Position numbers and translations under genes: made by a program
Notes under the pieces: generated by a model
The model's input: the letters and a program-made list of their open reading frames with translations, nothing else
Told to the model about the DNA's origin: nothing
Databases searched by the model: none
Shown here: positions 5,916-13,572 of the stretch, in pieces
Layout of the letters: every line of letters starts with the position of its first letter
Position numbering within the stretch: position 1 is the first letter of the stretch
Assembly: GCA_029936705.1 (NCBI GenBank)
Contig: JAPYSD010000003.1
Coordinates: forward strand, 1 to 35,276
DNA from: Croceicoccus sp.
Lineage (GTDB): Bacteria > Pseudomonadota > Alphaproteobacteria > Sphingomonadales > Sphingomonadaceae
Length of the DNA: 35,276 nt
Direction: 5' to 3'

Positions 5916-7628
5916 ATGAACCAAGCCATTCTATACGCACGCTTTTCAACTCCTTCGCAGGAGAAGGGTGACAGTCTCAACCGACAGCTTTCAGACTGTA
6001 GAGCGTTCTGTGAGCGGAACGGGCTAGTCGTTGTTGATGAGGTCACAGACTTAGGCAGAAGCGCCTACAAGGGCGACCACCTGAGTATCGGTAACTTGGG
6101 AAAGCTAACCTCGCGCATCCAAGCGGGTGAGATTCCCAAGGGCACAACACTTGTCTTTGAAAAGTTCGACCGCCTCAGCCGCCAAAAGCCCCGTATCGTA
6201 CAGCGCTGGATCGAAGACGTTTGCGACCATGGGTTGCGGATCGCCGTTCTAGACGGCGAGAAATTTATCGACGCCCGGTTCCTTGATGAAGGGTCCAACA
6301 TGCTCGCCCTGTTGGACATTCTCATGAACAGCCATGCTAGCAACATTTTCTCGAAGAACCTGAGCGACCGCATTGGCAAAGTTTGGCGCACCAAGAAAGA
6401 GGCTGCTCGAAAGGAACTGATTCCGCCGACCAGAACGCTGCCTGCGTGGCTCTACATGGACGACGAGGGTAAGGTGCAACTGGATGGGCAGCGTAAAGCC
6501 ATCTTGCAGCGCATCTTTGAGATGACCGCCGAAGGCATAGGTGCATGGACAATCGCAAATACCTTCAATGACGAGGGGATCCCGAGTTGGGGGGCCAATC
6601 GGAAGCAGAAGGCAGCGAAAGTGCGCGGCTGGAACAACACGTACATTCGCATGGTCATCAACCACCCAGCCGTTGAAGGCGATCATCATTTCACGGTGCC
6701 GAAAGGCAAGGGAAGGGTGCGCAGCAATGATGTCGTCCGAGGTCTGTTCCCAAGGGCAATCGATGCGGACTTAGTTGCCAGAGCGCGCAAGGCGGTCGAA
6801 CGGCGAGGGGCTAAGTCAGGGGGCCGCTTCGCTAGCTATGGCCGTAATCTGTTCGCCGGAATTGCGCATTGCAATGATTGTGGAAGCAAGATGGTGCTCA
6901 CTGGCCGTGGTCTGAATAGCGACAAGCCTGCCTATCTGCAGTGTGATTCAGCGAAGAGACGGAAAGGCTGCACCAACCGCTCTTGCTTCGACTACAAGAC
7001 GCTTGAGCCTGTCGTGCTTGAGAAAGTTCTGCACGTAGCCTTGGATGACAGGTTTTTCCAAAGCGATAATGAACACATTCGCGACCTAGCGGAAGCCGTG
7101 GCCCAAGCCGAGAAAGCCCTTACCGATGCGGACGCATTGCGGCAGGGCTACGGAAAGCTGTTCGCGCTAAGACCCGATGATACCCGCCTGCAAAGCGATT
7201 ATGAGCAGGCCAGTCTAGAGTGCGACAAGCTGGAGCGAGCAGTAGGCCATGCGAAGCAGAAGCTAGTGGCAGCGAAAGGTTCAACGTCACCGCAGGAACA
7301 CGTAGCGAGGGTGAGGGAGGTGCAACGCGCCATCCAGAGCGAAGATGAGGAAGTCATGCAAACTGCACGGCGCAGGGTTCATGCTTCGCTTCAAGAGGTT
7401 ATCACCCACATGCGGTGCTGTACAAGGCCAGTCGAAGGAAGAAAGCTGGCTTACAAGTTTACGCAGATAGCACTTGCAGACGGGCTCATCACATTCACGG
7501 TAGATCAGGCGGGTAAGATCACGCAGGCACAGGATCTGACCAATAGCCCAGAGCATGTACACGGACTGACTACAGGGCCTGTAAGTTACAACAAGCCAGT
7601 CGTCGAAGCTATCCAGCAGCGCGCATAA
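5916..7628 (+). CDS. Large serine recombinase (probable prophage integrase)
   Basis: This 570-residue protein has a resolvase-type catalytic domain at the N-terminus. YARFSTPSQ places the nucleophile serine at about residue 11, and FEKFDRLSRQ matches the conserved E-x-D-R-L-S-R block. A Recombinase domain (EGIGAWTIANTFNDEGIPSWG) follows. A zinc ribbon comes next, with CNDCGSKM and later cysteines near KGCTNRSC. A charged coiled-coil region lies at about 390-470. This is the architecture of phage-type large serine integrases, which join attP and attB by double-strand exchange. Lying 3.8 kb from the inferred attL, it is the best candidate for the enzyme that placed the phage in yhhQ. The start has a weak ribosome-binding site. 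It ends ahead of a strong bidirectional terminator. Confidence 0.93.
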   Translation: MNQAILYARFSTPSQEKGDSLNRQLSDCRAFCERNGLVVVDEVTDLGRSAYKGDHLSIGNLGKLTSRIQAGEIPKGTTLVFEKFDRLSRQKPRIVQRWIEDVCDHGLRIAVLDGEKFIDARFLDEGSNMLALLDILMNSHASNIFSKNLSDRIGKVWRTKKEAARKELIPPTRTLPAWLYMDDEGKVQLDGQRKAILQRIFEMTAEGIGAWTIANTFNDEGIPSWGANRKQKAAKVRGWNNTYIRMVINHPAVEGDHHFTVPKGKGRVRSNDVVRGLFPRAIDADLVARARKAVERRGAKSGGRFASYGRNLFAGIAHCNDCGSKMVLTGRGLNSDKPAYLQCDSAKRRKGCTNRSCFDYKTLEPVVLEKVLHVALDDRFFQSDNEHIRDLAEAVAQAEKALTDADALRQGYGKLFALRPDDTRLQSDYEQASLECDKLERAVGHAKQKLVAAKGSTSPQEHVARVREVQRAIQSEDEEVMQTARRRVHASLQEVITHMRCCTRPVEGRKLAYKFTQIALADGLITFTVDQAGKITQAQDLTNSPEHVHGLTTGPVSYNKPVVEAIQQRA

Positions 7629-7706
7629 GCTGACGCATAGTCCGCGCTGTCCGGTGGAAGGGAAGTATCTAGACCACCCACAGACGCTCAGGATGATAGG
7701 CAAAAA

Positions 7707-7734
7707 GAAAGGGCGCTAGTAAGAGCGCCCTTTC
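7707..7734. terminator. Bidirectional hairpin terminator after the integrase gene
   Basis: GAAAGGGCGCT and AGCGCCCTTTC form a perfect 11-bp stem with a 6-nt loop (AGTAAG). The A-run and T-run at the stem base serve both strands. It lies between the convergent integrase gene (stop at 7628) and the membrane protein gene (stop at 7768). Confidence 0.88.
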
Positions 7735-7767
7735 CTATTTCGGTGTCATCTGGCGCGTTTTAAGCGC

Positions 7768-8742
7768 TCAGTTATCGGGAGAAAATTCAATCTCCGTCAC
7801 ACTAGCAGACACCTTGCCGCTTTCCCATTCATCGGGAACGCTCTTGGCAGCGTAAAACTGACCTCTCTCTTGTTGCCAAATGTAGCCGGGACGCAATGGC
7901 GGATCATCACTGTAATCGCTGACCAGTACAGGGTAAAATGTGTGTTCAGCAATCGCATTGCCTTCCGCATCGTAGAAGACCACGGTGACATCGACACCGT
8001 CCAGCGAACGGTTTCCTTTGTTTTTCACCTTAAAGTCGAAACCGGGAACTCGGCCTTCGAACATAGAATCTCGATAGCTAGCCGATAGATCGTAGACTTT
8101 GACATTCTCGGCCATGTAGCGTTGGGCTTCTGCGTCCGTCTCAGGCTCTGCTTCCGCGACAGGCGACATCAACGGGCTTTCTGCCGCTGCGGTATTAGCA
8201 ACGCTCGATTCGTCTGATTTGAAAACGTCCGACTTGTAGATCAGCCAGCCGATACCGATGGCGAGCAGGACGAAGCTGCCGATTTTCGCCAGCTTTTCGA
8301 CTTCAGACGCCCCTTTGCCAGCTTTGCGCTCCTGCACCGCCCCGTAGAGCATGAGCGCAACAGCGGCGGCGAGAACGATCCATCCCCACTGCAACTGGAT
8401 CGCTTCCATCATGCCGGACGCGAGCCCTCCAAATGGATTGCCCTCCATGCTCTCAGCGAGGTTCGCCTTCATCCGGTTGATGCTGATTTGGAAGTCGACG
8501 AACAGCACGATCACCAACGCGGCAGCACAAGCACCGGGCCAGATGGCGTCCTGTGTCTGATCCTTGGACGCCGTGAACGCTGCTAGCCCTGCGAGCGCGA
8601 GCAACGCGTATGCAAAAAGATTAGTGCCATCAGCAAAGATGCTGACGCTACCAATAATCGGCAATTGCACGATGGGCACGAACAGCCCCAACACGAGCAG
8701 GGCGCTACCTGCGAAGACGAACATTCGATTATTCAATTTCAT
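7768..8742 (-). CDS. Five-TM membrane protein with C-terminal FxLYD-like beta domain
   Basis: The product is 324 residues from ATG 8742 (MKLNNRMFVFAG), chosen because AAAGGGGGA precedes it. The track start is 21 codons further upstream without such a site. About five hydrophobic segments are visible, including FAGSALLVLGLFVPIV, ACAAALVIVLFVDF, GWIVLAAAVALMLYGAV and GSFVLLAIGIGWLIY. An acidic linker follows. The C-terminal domain, GFDFKVKNKGNRSLDGVDVTVVFYDAEGNAIAEHTFYPV (seen in parts), resembles FxLYD or similar immunoglobulin-like folds found in bacterial lipoproteins and membrane proteins. It is transcribed towards the integrase. The function is unknown, and membrane-surface sensing is only a guess. 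Confidence 0.78.
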   Translation of the reverse strand: MKLNNRMFVFAGSALLVLGLFVPIVQLPIIGSVSIFADGTNLFAYALLALAGLAAFTASKDQTQDAIWPGACAAALVIVLFVDFQISINRMKANLAESMEGNPFGGLASGMMEAIQLQWGWIVLAAAVALMLYGAVQERKAGKGASEVEKLAKIGSFVLLAIGIGWLIYKSDVFKSDESSVANTAAAESPLMSPVAEAEPETDAEAQRYMAENVKVYDLSASYRDSMFEGRVPGFDFKVKNKGNRSLDGVDVTVVFYDAEGNAIAEHTFYPVLVSDYSDDPPLRPGYIWQQERGQFYAAKSVPDEWESGKVSASVTEIEFSPDN

Positions 8743-8874
8743 TCCCCCTTTGAGCAACTTCCGCTGCATTGGACCTGTTCCATCGCTGCGGTAGCGGGCA
8801 GCCATAGCGCCGTGATCGTGAGATGCGACCTATGATTTCACCCCGCTAAAACATCGTTAATTTCACTCAGAAAG

Positions 8875-8899
8875 GAGGCGCTAGCCAAGCCAGCGCCTC
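8875..8899 (-). terminator. Hairpin terminator downstream of the 61-residue protein gene
   Basis: On the reverse strand GAGGCGCT and AGCGCCTC form a perfect 8-bp stem with a 9-nt loop, followed by the T/C-rich CTTTCT. It lies 20 bp past the stop at 8919. Confidence 0.75.
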
Positions 8900-8918
8900 T
8901 TCTGCATCGAATAGTTCG

Positions 8919-9104
8919 TCAGAGGCGCGGGATCGCTAATTCGCCACCATCTATTTCGAGCAGGAAGTGGTCATCGAACCGCTTGTAGAAGACCGGGATG
9001 CCATCGAAGTGAATACAACCTTCATCACTGTTCCAATGTACGGGGTCAGTGTCCGCAAAGGTCTGAAACTGGTTAGCTACAAACTCAAGATCGATGAACT
9101 GCAT
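8919..9104 (-). CDS. Small acidic hypothetical protein
   Basis: The product is 61 residues from ATG 9104 (MQFIDLEFVANQF). AGGAGG lies 9 nt upstream, so the track's longer start at 9161 is unlikely. The sequence is acidic and aromatic-rich (HWNSDEGCIHFDGIPVFYKRFDDHFLLEIDGG) with no family I recognise. The SD lies inside a short inverted repeat, GTGTACC/GGTACAC (9109-9115 and 9127-9133), which may limit translation. It is followed by a hairpin terminator and appears to be monocistronic. Confidence 0.7.
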   Translation of the reverse strand: MQFIDLEFVANQFQTFADTDPVHWNSDEGCIHFDGIPVFYKRFDDHFLLEIDGGELAIPRL

Positions 9105-9108
9105 GTCT

Positions 9109-9133
9109 GTGTACCTCCTGCTAGTTGGTACAC
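9109..9133 (-). promoter_or_regulatory. 7-bp inverted repeat overlapping the ribosome-binding site
   Basis: GTGTACC (9109-9115) and GGTACAC (9127-9133) pair perfectly around an 11-nt loop. On the reverse strand the right arm overlaps the end of the AGGAGG site of the gene starting at 9104. It could be an operator or a translational hairpin. Confidence 0.5.
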
Positions 9134-9222
9134 GGTCATCAATAGCCAGACTGACGGCCAATCAACCTAAAAATAGACAGGCAGGAGATAGGTCATCGAT
9201 AAGCTGAACTACGACCCAAGTA

Positions 9223-9239
9223 GTCTCGCCAGTCGAGAC
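9223..9239. repeat. 6-bp inverted repeat, small hairpin
   Basis: GTCTCG and CGAGAC are separated by the 5-nt loop CCAGT, upstream of the DUF2958 gene. It is a possible operator half-site pair; no function is assigned. Confidence 0.4.
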
Positions 9240-9344
9240 ATCTACTAAATGCTACGCGGAAAACCTCCTTACGTTCGATTTTGCTATCGCTTTCCCGGCA
9301 AAATGGTGTTCGATGTTCTGGCTCCAACAACATGGAGCAATGAC

Positions 9345-9707
9345 ATGAACTGGTACAACGTCCTCAAAGGCGACACTCGTAATAGGCTGGAAGCTAACTG
9401 GCGAGAGCAAGAGCCGTTGAAAGGCACCCGCAACGAGATCGACTTCAAACCTGTCTGTAAGCTGTTTCTTCCATGGACCACTGGCACTTGGCTGCTCACG
9501 GAACTTGAGCCGAACAGTTCAATCGCGTTCGGCTTATGTGACCTTGGATTTGGAACACCGGAGATAGGCAACGTATGCCTGAGGGAGTTGTTCAGCGGAA
9601 CTGGCCCCGGCAATCTCTGGGTTGAGCAGGACATACATTTCAGGGCCACAAAAACGTTGAGCGAGTACGCAGCAGAAGCCATGCGGATCGGCTGCATTCG
9701 CGTCTAA
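9345..9707 (+). CDS. DUF2958-domain protein
   Basis: The product is 120 residues if it starts at ATG 9345 (MNWYNVLKGDTRNRLEANW), which has GGAG 8 nt upstream and matches where this family normally begins. The track start at 9249 lacks a ribosome-binding site. The core VCKLFLPWTTGTWLLTELEP, FGLCDLGFGTPEIGNVCLREL and VEQDIHFRATKTLSEYAAEA is characteristic of DUF2958. That domain is common on plasmids, conjugative elements and phages, and its biochemical role is not established. It is divergent from the 61-residue gene and shares a bidirectional hairpin with the next gene. Confidence 0.85.
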   Translation: MNWYNVLKGDTRNRLEANWREQEPLKGTRNEIDFKPVCKLFLPWTTGTWLLTELEPNSSIAFGLCDLGFGTPEIGNVCLRELFSGTGPGNLWVEQDIHFRATKTLSEYAAEAMRIGCIRV

Positions 9708-9717
9708 GAACACGATG

Positions 9718-9745
9718 GAGCGAGAGTGTTTGCGCGCTCTCGCTC
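9718..9745. terminator. Bidirectional hairpin terminator between convergent genes
   Basis: GAGCGAGAG and CTCTCGCTC form a perfect 9-bp stem with a 10-nt loop. It sits in the 53-bp gap between the stops of the DUF2958 gene and the reverse-strand gene at 9761. There is no marked T-tract. Confidence 0.6.
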
Positions 9746-9760
9746 AATCCATGACTGCCG

Positions 9761-10063
9761 TTAGTCCTCGTGGGCTAGGTATACAGCATCCACTTTGAAC
9801 GCTTGTTGGAAGCTACGCATGTCACGCAGGCTTGAGAACTGGAACACGATTTCCATACAGTCCTGCGTCGCGAAGGCATTGTATGTGGCTTCGAAACCAC
9901 CTTCGATGTTCTCATTCAGCCAATCGCCAAACTCGACTTCGGCGTAAATCGCTTGGGCGCGAGTTACGAATTCGATGGGATCGCCGGAATGATCCAGTTC
10001 AGGCCATTGCGCGAGCGTATCCCATGCAGCTTCCGGTATCGTGATCCAAAGAACGTGCTTCAA
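9761..10063 (-). CDS. Hypothetical protein, probable TTG start
   Basis: The product is 100 residues beginning MKHVLWITIPEAAWDTLAQW. It has no family I recognise; FQFSSLRDMRSFQQAF near the C-terminus suggests a small alpha/beta domain. The start codon is TTG at 10063, and AAAGGAGA ends about 7 nt before it. An ATG at 10068 is also spaced from the same site but opens only a two-codon frame (Met-Asp-stop) overlapping the TTG. The site and start lie within a foldable stem (TCTCC/GGAGA plus ATCC/GGAT). Translation may therefore be weak or regulated. Confidence 0.65.
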   Translation of the reverse strand: MKHVLWITIPEAAWDTLAQWPELDHSGDPIEFVTRAQAIYAEVEFGDWLNENIEGGFEATYNAFATQDCMEIVFQFSSLRDMRSFQQAFKVDAVYLAHED

Positions 10064-10284
10064 TCCATGTCTCCTTTTGATGGAGATTGGATGCTCTCAC
10101 GGATCGCCGTTTTGTCTATTAAAATCATTTCGGTAGACAGATGGCAAACCTGCGATAGCCTCGCCCGCCCATTGCATTCAGGAACACCCTAGAAGGCATC
10201 GTACAGCGAGGCACCAGACCTCTTGCTAGCCAAGTGCGCAAACGGCGATGCCGTTCCTCCTGAGCGTCTATGAGGCGGATACAG
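10064..10284. other. Non-coding gap upstream of the 9761 gene
   Basis: About 220 bp between the TTG-start gene and the terminator of the next reverse-strand gene. It presumably holds the promoter of the former. The track ORFs here (9953-10192, 10189-10407) are shadows. No convincing promoter consensus was seen. Confidence 0.4.
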
Positions 10285-10311
10285 AAAACCCCCAAGCCAG
10301 AGGCTCAGGGG
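10285..10311 (-). terminator. Rho-independent terminator of the 199-residue protein gene
   Basis: On the reverse strand CCCC-TG-AGCC-TCT-GGCT-TG-GGGG is followed by TTTTC. It is a compact stem with one internal mismatch pair, located about 22 bp after the gene's stop at 10334. Confidence 0.85.
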
Positions 10312-10333
10312 CTTGCTGTAGGTCGAGGGTAAA

Positions 10334-10933
10334 TTAGCCTTTGAAGTGCTTCTTCCACCAGCCTTCCGACCAGCCGCTCGGAAGGTCCGTGTCCTTCTTG
10401 CTCTCAAAGTCCTTCTTCACTGCCGCGAAGTCACTTCCGAACTTCTTCTCGCCAAGCTCGTTTGCGCGATCCAGCCCATAGCGCCCGATGTTGCGGCGGT
10501 AGGTCTTCCACGGCTCAATGTCGCGAACAACATCTGAACGAGCGCGCATCGCAGTCTGAGCGCTGGACTTGGGGGCATTTTCGACGGCCTGACGGATCAT
10601 GTCGTCCATTTCGCCACTCTCAATTGCCGCCTTGGCATCAGTGAAGAACGCTACCGCATTGGCCTTGATAATCTCCTCATTATCCGTGCGACCGGTGGTG
10701 TTGCCCACTACGGACACAGAACCGATGTTGAGGCCGACAGATGCACCGCTCTTACCCTCTTTGACCTTGTACCAGCGAGCAATGCTTTTGCCGGGTTCCT
10801 TCTTCACCGATGCTAGAACGTCATCCAGCTTCTTCAGCAGTTGCTTCCTCTTAGCCGGAACGGGGTCTGCTGGGGGAGCAGCGTGGAAGTCCTTGGCGAC
10901 ATCCTTGTCGGACTTGAGAAAATCGAGAGCCAT
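10334..10933 (-). CDS. Hypothetical charged helical protein
   Basis: The product is 199 residues from ATG 10933 (MALDFLKSDKDVAKDFHAAPP), preceded by AGAGGTAGG; the track start at 10996 is too far upstream. The protein is lysine-rich and largely helical, with an early KRKQLLKKLDDVLASVKKEPG segment, a central GLNIGSVSVVGNTTGRTDNEE stretch and a Trp-rich C-terminus (GWSEGWWKKHFKG). No TM or signal is seen and no family is recognised. It is divergent from the 11045-11646 gene pair across a 111-bp gap that contains the direct repeat GTTGTACGTTGTAC. It is monocistronic with its own terminator. Confidence 0.78.
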   Translation of the reverse strand: MALDFLKSDKDVAKDFHAAPPADPVPAKRKQLLKKLDDVLASVKKEPGKSIARWYKVKEGKSGASVGLNIGSVSVVGNTTGRTDNEEIIKANAVAFFTDAKAAIESGEMDDMIRQAVENAPKSSAQTAMRARSDVVRDIEPWKTYRRNIGRYGLDRANELGEKKFGSDFAAVKKDFESKKDTDLPSGWSEGWWKKHFKG

Positions 10934-11044
10934 AAAACCTACCTCTGTTGTACGTTGTACCGAGTGCGATGTGTTCGCCTGATACCCTAGACGCATCTAA
11001 CTGAGTACATTGCAACCAGAAAATCCAATCCGGTAAGTAAGAGC

Positions 11045-11263
11045 ATGGGACAAGAACGCGAACGCATCTACAAAGTGAACCTTCCACTCCAAGACATCGA
11101 GAGCGTATTCGCTTTCCGCAAGACAGCAGCCGAGGGGTTGAACTGGCTCAAAGATCGTGGCCGTGAGGATGTTTTAATCAATGTCTACATGGGGAAAGAC
11201 CGTGCGACATTCGTGCTGACAGACCTCGAAACGGCGCTGCTAATGAGGCTCAGCTTACAATGA
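11045..11263 (+). CDS. Small hypothetical protein, first of an overlapping pair
   Basis: The product is 72 residues: MGQERERIYKVNLPLQDIESVFAF..., ending in FVLTDLETALLMRLSLQ. No family is recognised. There is no good Shine-Dalgarno; instead TAAGTAA-GAGC directly precedes the ATG. This resembles the TAAATAC-GAGC-ATG arrangement found before the late gene at 30086. Its stop overlaps the next start (ATGA at 11260), so the two are coupled. Confidence 0.65.
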   Translation: MGQERERIYKVNLPLQDIESVFAFRKTAAEGLNWLKDRGREDVLINVYMGKDRATFVLTDLETALLMRLSLQ

Positions 11264-11646
11264 CAATCAGACACGAAGAGGCAGAATTTGCCTTCCCAAA
11301 CCACCTCGTCCCTATCGCTTGCTGGATTTCATACAAAACGGACATCGACGCGAGGACGCGCCTCCTAGAAATTGCTGACTCTGCTCAGAAGTCTCATTGT
11401 CGGAGAAACGCATTGGTCGCGCTAGCGAAGATGGATTGGGCAGAAATGCACATGGGCAAGAAAGACTATCAGATTTGTGTCTACGTAACGCCGCTGGCCG
11501 AAATGTATGAAGCAGACGAACTATGGCTGGCAAACAGATACGCGCAAGGATGCAAGCCAACGGACAGCCTCTATCAGGTATGTATCGCCTTCAATGACGC
11601 CTTCGACCTAATGCAGTTTAAGGAGGGTGTGCGGGAAATCTATTAG
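11260..11646 (+). CDS. Hypothetical protein, second of an overlapping pair
   Basis: The product is 128 residues, starting with ATG inside the stop of the previous gene. It contains MDWAEMHMGKKDYQICVYVTPLAEMYEADELWLANRYAQG and ends with FNDAFDLMQFKEGVREIY (features seen in parts). It is probably a small cytosolic alpha/beta protein. No family is recognised and no TM or signal is seen. The coupling suggests the two proteins work together, possibly as a complex; that is inference. Confidence 0.7.
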   Translation: MTIRHEEAEFAFPNHLVPIACWISYKTDIDARTRLLEIADSAQKSHCRRNALVALAKMDWAEMHMGKKDYQICVYVTPLAEMYEADELWLANRYAQGCKPTDSLYQVCIAFNDAFDLMQFKEGVREIY

Positions 11647-11744
11647 GTGGCCATTCGGCAATGCGTATTCGGTCACTATCTCTCCCGATAAAACGTTCAG
11701 AGAACAACTTGTAGCAATGCTGCTCGTCATACCCCCATGAACGC

Positions 11745-12188
11745 TTAGAACTTTGTTTCACTCTCTTCCGGCTCCGGAGCCGTTTCGCAGTCCCCGTTCC
11801 AGTATTCTTCTGGATTCAAACTATTCCAATAAGCTGTCTGGGAAATGCGACCCGTCGTACGGTTAATCTCAGTGATAACCTTCGATTGACCGACTGTTCC
11901 GACCTCAGAGATGAATCGAGGCCCAACGGTGAGCTCGCAAGTCGAGAATTTTGACTCACAGTCCGATGTCCATCGCTTCTCATCAAAGTTAAAATAATGA
12001 ATTGAGTTTTGGTACGGGTTATTTGGATAGATCCGTAATGTGCTGTAATAGCCTTCTTGATCGGTGCCTTTATCCTTATCGTCATAGCAATTGAGAACTA
12101 TCGGCTCTGGTTCACTAAACTCTTCTTCACTATCACAGCCGCTGAGAAGAGGTACGAAAAATAACATGCAGCCTATTGAGAACTTCAT
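11745..12188 (-). CDS. Hypothetical lipoprotein
   Basis: The product is 147 residues. MKFSIGCMLFFVPLLSGC is a lipoprotein signal with lipobox LSGC, followed by a very acidic linker (DSEEEFSEPEP). The mature domain has several Cys residues and is rich in Tyr, Asn and Thr (YSTLRIYPNNPYQNSIHYFNFDEKRW). It ends with another acidic stretch, PEPEESETKF. GGGGGCAGA precedes the ATG at 12188. No family is recognised. A phage-encoded lipoprotein expressed in the lysogen could act in superinfection exclusion, but that is a guess. Confidence 0.75.
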   Translation of the reverse strand: MKFSIGCMLFFVPLLSGCDSEEEFSEPEPIVLNCYDDKDKGTDQEGYYSTLRIYPNNPYQNSIHYFNFDEKRWTSDCESKFSTCELTVGPRFISEVGTVGQSKVITEINRTTGRISQTAYWNSLNPEEYWNGDCETAPEPEESETKF

Positions 12189-12395
12189 TCTGCCCCCAGA
12201 TCGATCACTTCCAATTCTCGCTAAACTCAGATGAGAAAGCCACCTGCTGCTGGTCTATCTTTATGCTGATTTCAAGACTTATTCATGCTTGATGGCAGGT
12301 AGGTGTAAGCACGGCCTTAATTTCGCCAGTGAGAACCAATCAGCACGGCTCTGCCTGCAGATCGACCCATTTTTCGCTCATGAAACCTGCCGTGT
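12189..12395. other. Gap between the lipoprotein and terminase small subunit genes
   Basis: About 200 bp holding the promoter region of the reverse-strand lipoprotein gene, ending in the TAAATAG motif of the terminase gene. The track start at 12329 is an upstream extension without support. Confidence 0.4.
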
Positions 12396-12402
12396 TAAAT
12401 AG
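12396..12402 (+). promoter_or_regulatory. Late motif TAAATAG, 4 nt before terminase small subunit ATG
   Basis: TAAATAG-CGGC-ATG. It is one of ten TAAATA copies that precede forward late genes. No Shine-Dalgarno is present here, so a -10-like role giving a leaderless transcript is suggested. Confidence 0.6.
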
Positions 12403-12406
12403 CGGC

Positions 12407-12925
12407 ATGGCCAAATCCACACAAACACCGTCGAGCACCATTGGTGACCTACAGCCAAAGCTAGCAAAGGGTGCGAAAGCCCTACAGGCAACCGCTAAGA
12501 AGGAAGCTCGTAAGCGCAAGCCACACGGCAACAGCAAGTTCAGCGAGGCAAAATGGACAGCCATTTTAGAATGCGTTGCGACCTATGGCGATCTGATTGA
12601 AGCCTGCGACAAACCCGACATGCCAAGCGTTACCACAATCTATCGCTGGATAAGCAACGACCCCAATCTAAAGGACGACATGCGCCAAGCGTGGGACATG
12701 TTCACGATGATCGGCAACAGCGTGAACAATAACATCCTAAGGGGCGGCAAACTATCAACGGGGGACTTCCGCAGGGACGAAGCCCTAGCAGCACAAAACC
12801 GCTGGTTCATGTCAAAGACGAACCGCAGGGACTTCGGCGACAAGCAACAGATAGATGTCGTACACCACGAACCCGTTATCCTAGATGGTATCATCATCGA
12901 CGGGGATGGTGGGGATGGCGTCTAA
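12407..12925 (+). CDS. terS: Phage terminase small subunit
   Basis: The product is 172 residues from ATG 12407, chosen because the late motif TAAATAG ends 4 nt upstream and the peptide before it looks non-coding. A basic N-terminus (KKEARKRKPHGNSK) is followed by a helix-turn-helix region (WTAILECVATYGDLIEACDKPDMPSVTTIYRWISNDP, in parts). The helical oligomerisation part includes DEALAAQNRWFMSKTNRRDFGDK; the R/N-W-x-x-S/A-K...GDK ending is typical of small terminases. It recognises the packaging site and loads the large subunit. Its stop overlaps the convergent recombinase stop by 4 bp. Unusually, the large subunit gene starts 3.6 kb further on. Confidence 0.8.
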   Translation: MAKSTQTPSSTIGDLQPKLAKGAKALQATAKKEARKRKPHGNSKFSEAKWTAILECVATYGDLIEACDKPDMPSVTTIYRWISNDPNLKDDMRQAWDMFTMIGNSVNNNILRGGKLSTGDFRRDEALAAQNRWFMSKTNRRDFGDKQQIDVVHHEPVILDGIIIDGDGGDGV

Positions 12926-13572
12926 GCGCAAATTCGCGCCACGCTAGCAGCACGCCAACGGCCACCCCTAGCGGTCTTGATGTGGCGATCATTCAGGTAG
13001 TCAGCGATGCTTTGCAGTGTGGTGCAGCCATTAGCCCTTGCGAGCGCCAGATAGGGTTCAACGAGGGCCTTCCACTCCCTGCTGCGCTCAACACGCGCAA
13101 TGGCGCTTGCCTGTCTTCCTAGGGCGCCTACGGCCCTTATGTTGCCCCGATCCCCTCCCAGCTTGGTGCCCCGTGCCTTTGCTGCCTTCAATGCCTCCTT
13201 GGTGCGCTTGCTAATTGTCTCGGCTTCCCACTGCGCAACCTGCGCCATGATGCCGATGGTAAAGCGGTCGGCAAAGGGCATGTCAGCGAAGCGAACCTCC
13301 TGCCCACTGTCGAACAGAGTATTGAGAAACGCGGCATTGCGGCTGAGCCTATCCAGCTTCGCAACGACGAGAACGGCACCCGTTAGCTTGGACAGGGCAA
13401 GGGCTTCCAGCAGCTTGGGGCGAGTGTTGGACTTGCCGGACTCGACTTCGACAAACTCTGCGATGGGTTGCTCGCCAATAGACCGTGCCACAGCCTCACG
13501 CTGCGCTTCCAATCCCAACCCACTATCACCCTGTTTGCGGGTGGATACACGGTAGTAGGCGACAAACTGCAT
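12922..13572 (-). CDS. Small serine recombinase (resolvase/invertase family)
   Basis: The product is 216 residues from ATG 13572 (MQFVAYYRVSTRKQG), preceded by AGGAGCC; the track start 49 codons upstream is spurious. The catalytic serine is in YYRVSTRKQGDSGLGLEAQ, followed by VVAKLDRLSRN. The GIMAQVAQWEAETISKRTKEALKAAKARG stretch is the dimer/E-helix region. A C-terminal DNA-binding part (LQSIADYLNDRHIKTARGGRW) follows. It is shorter than phage serine integrases and resembles recombinases that often accompany alphaproteobacterial phages and islands. It sits on the opposite strand between the terminase genes, divergent from the SIR2-STAND gene. It may have mobilised that gene, or may be a resolvase for another site. 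Confidence 0.92.
   Translation of the reverse strand: MQFVAYYRVSTRKQGDSGLGLEAQREAVARSIGEQPIAEFVEVESGKSNTRPKLLEALALSKLTGAVLVVAKLDRLSRNAAFLNTLFDSGQEVRFADMPFADRFTIGIMAQVAQWEAETISKRTKEALKAAKARGTKLGGDRGNIRAVGALGRQASAIARVERSREWKALVEPYLALARANGCTTLQSIADYLNDRHIKTARGGRWRAASVARICA

Noticed and set aside
2118-12189. tRNA genes, CRISPR arrays or insertion sequences in the accessory region
   Set aside because: No cloverleaf-like sequence, regularly spaced repeats or transposase motifs were found on reading both strands.
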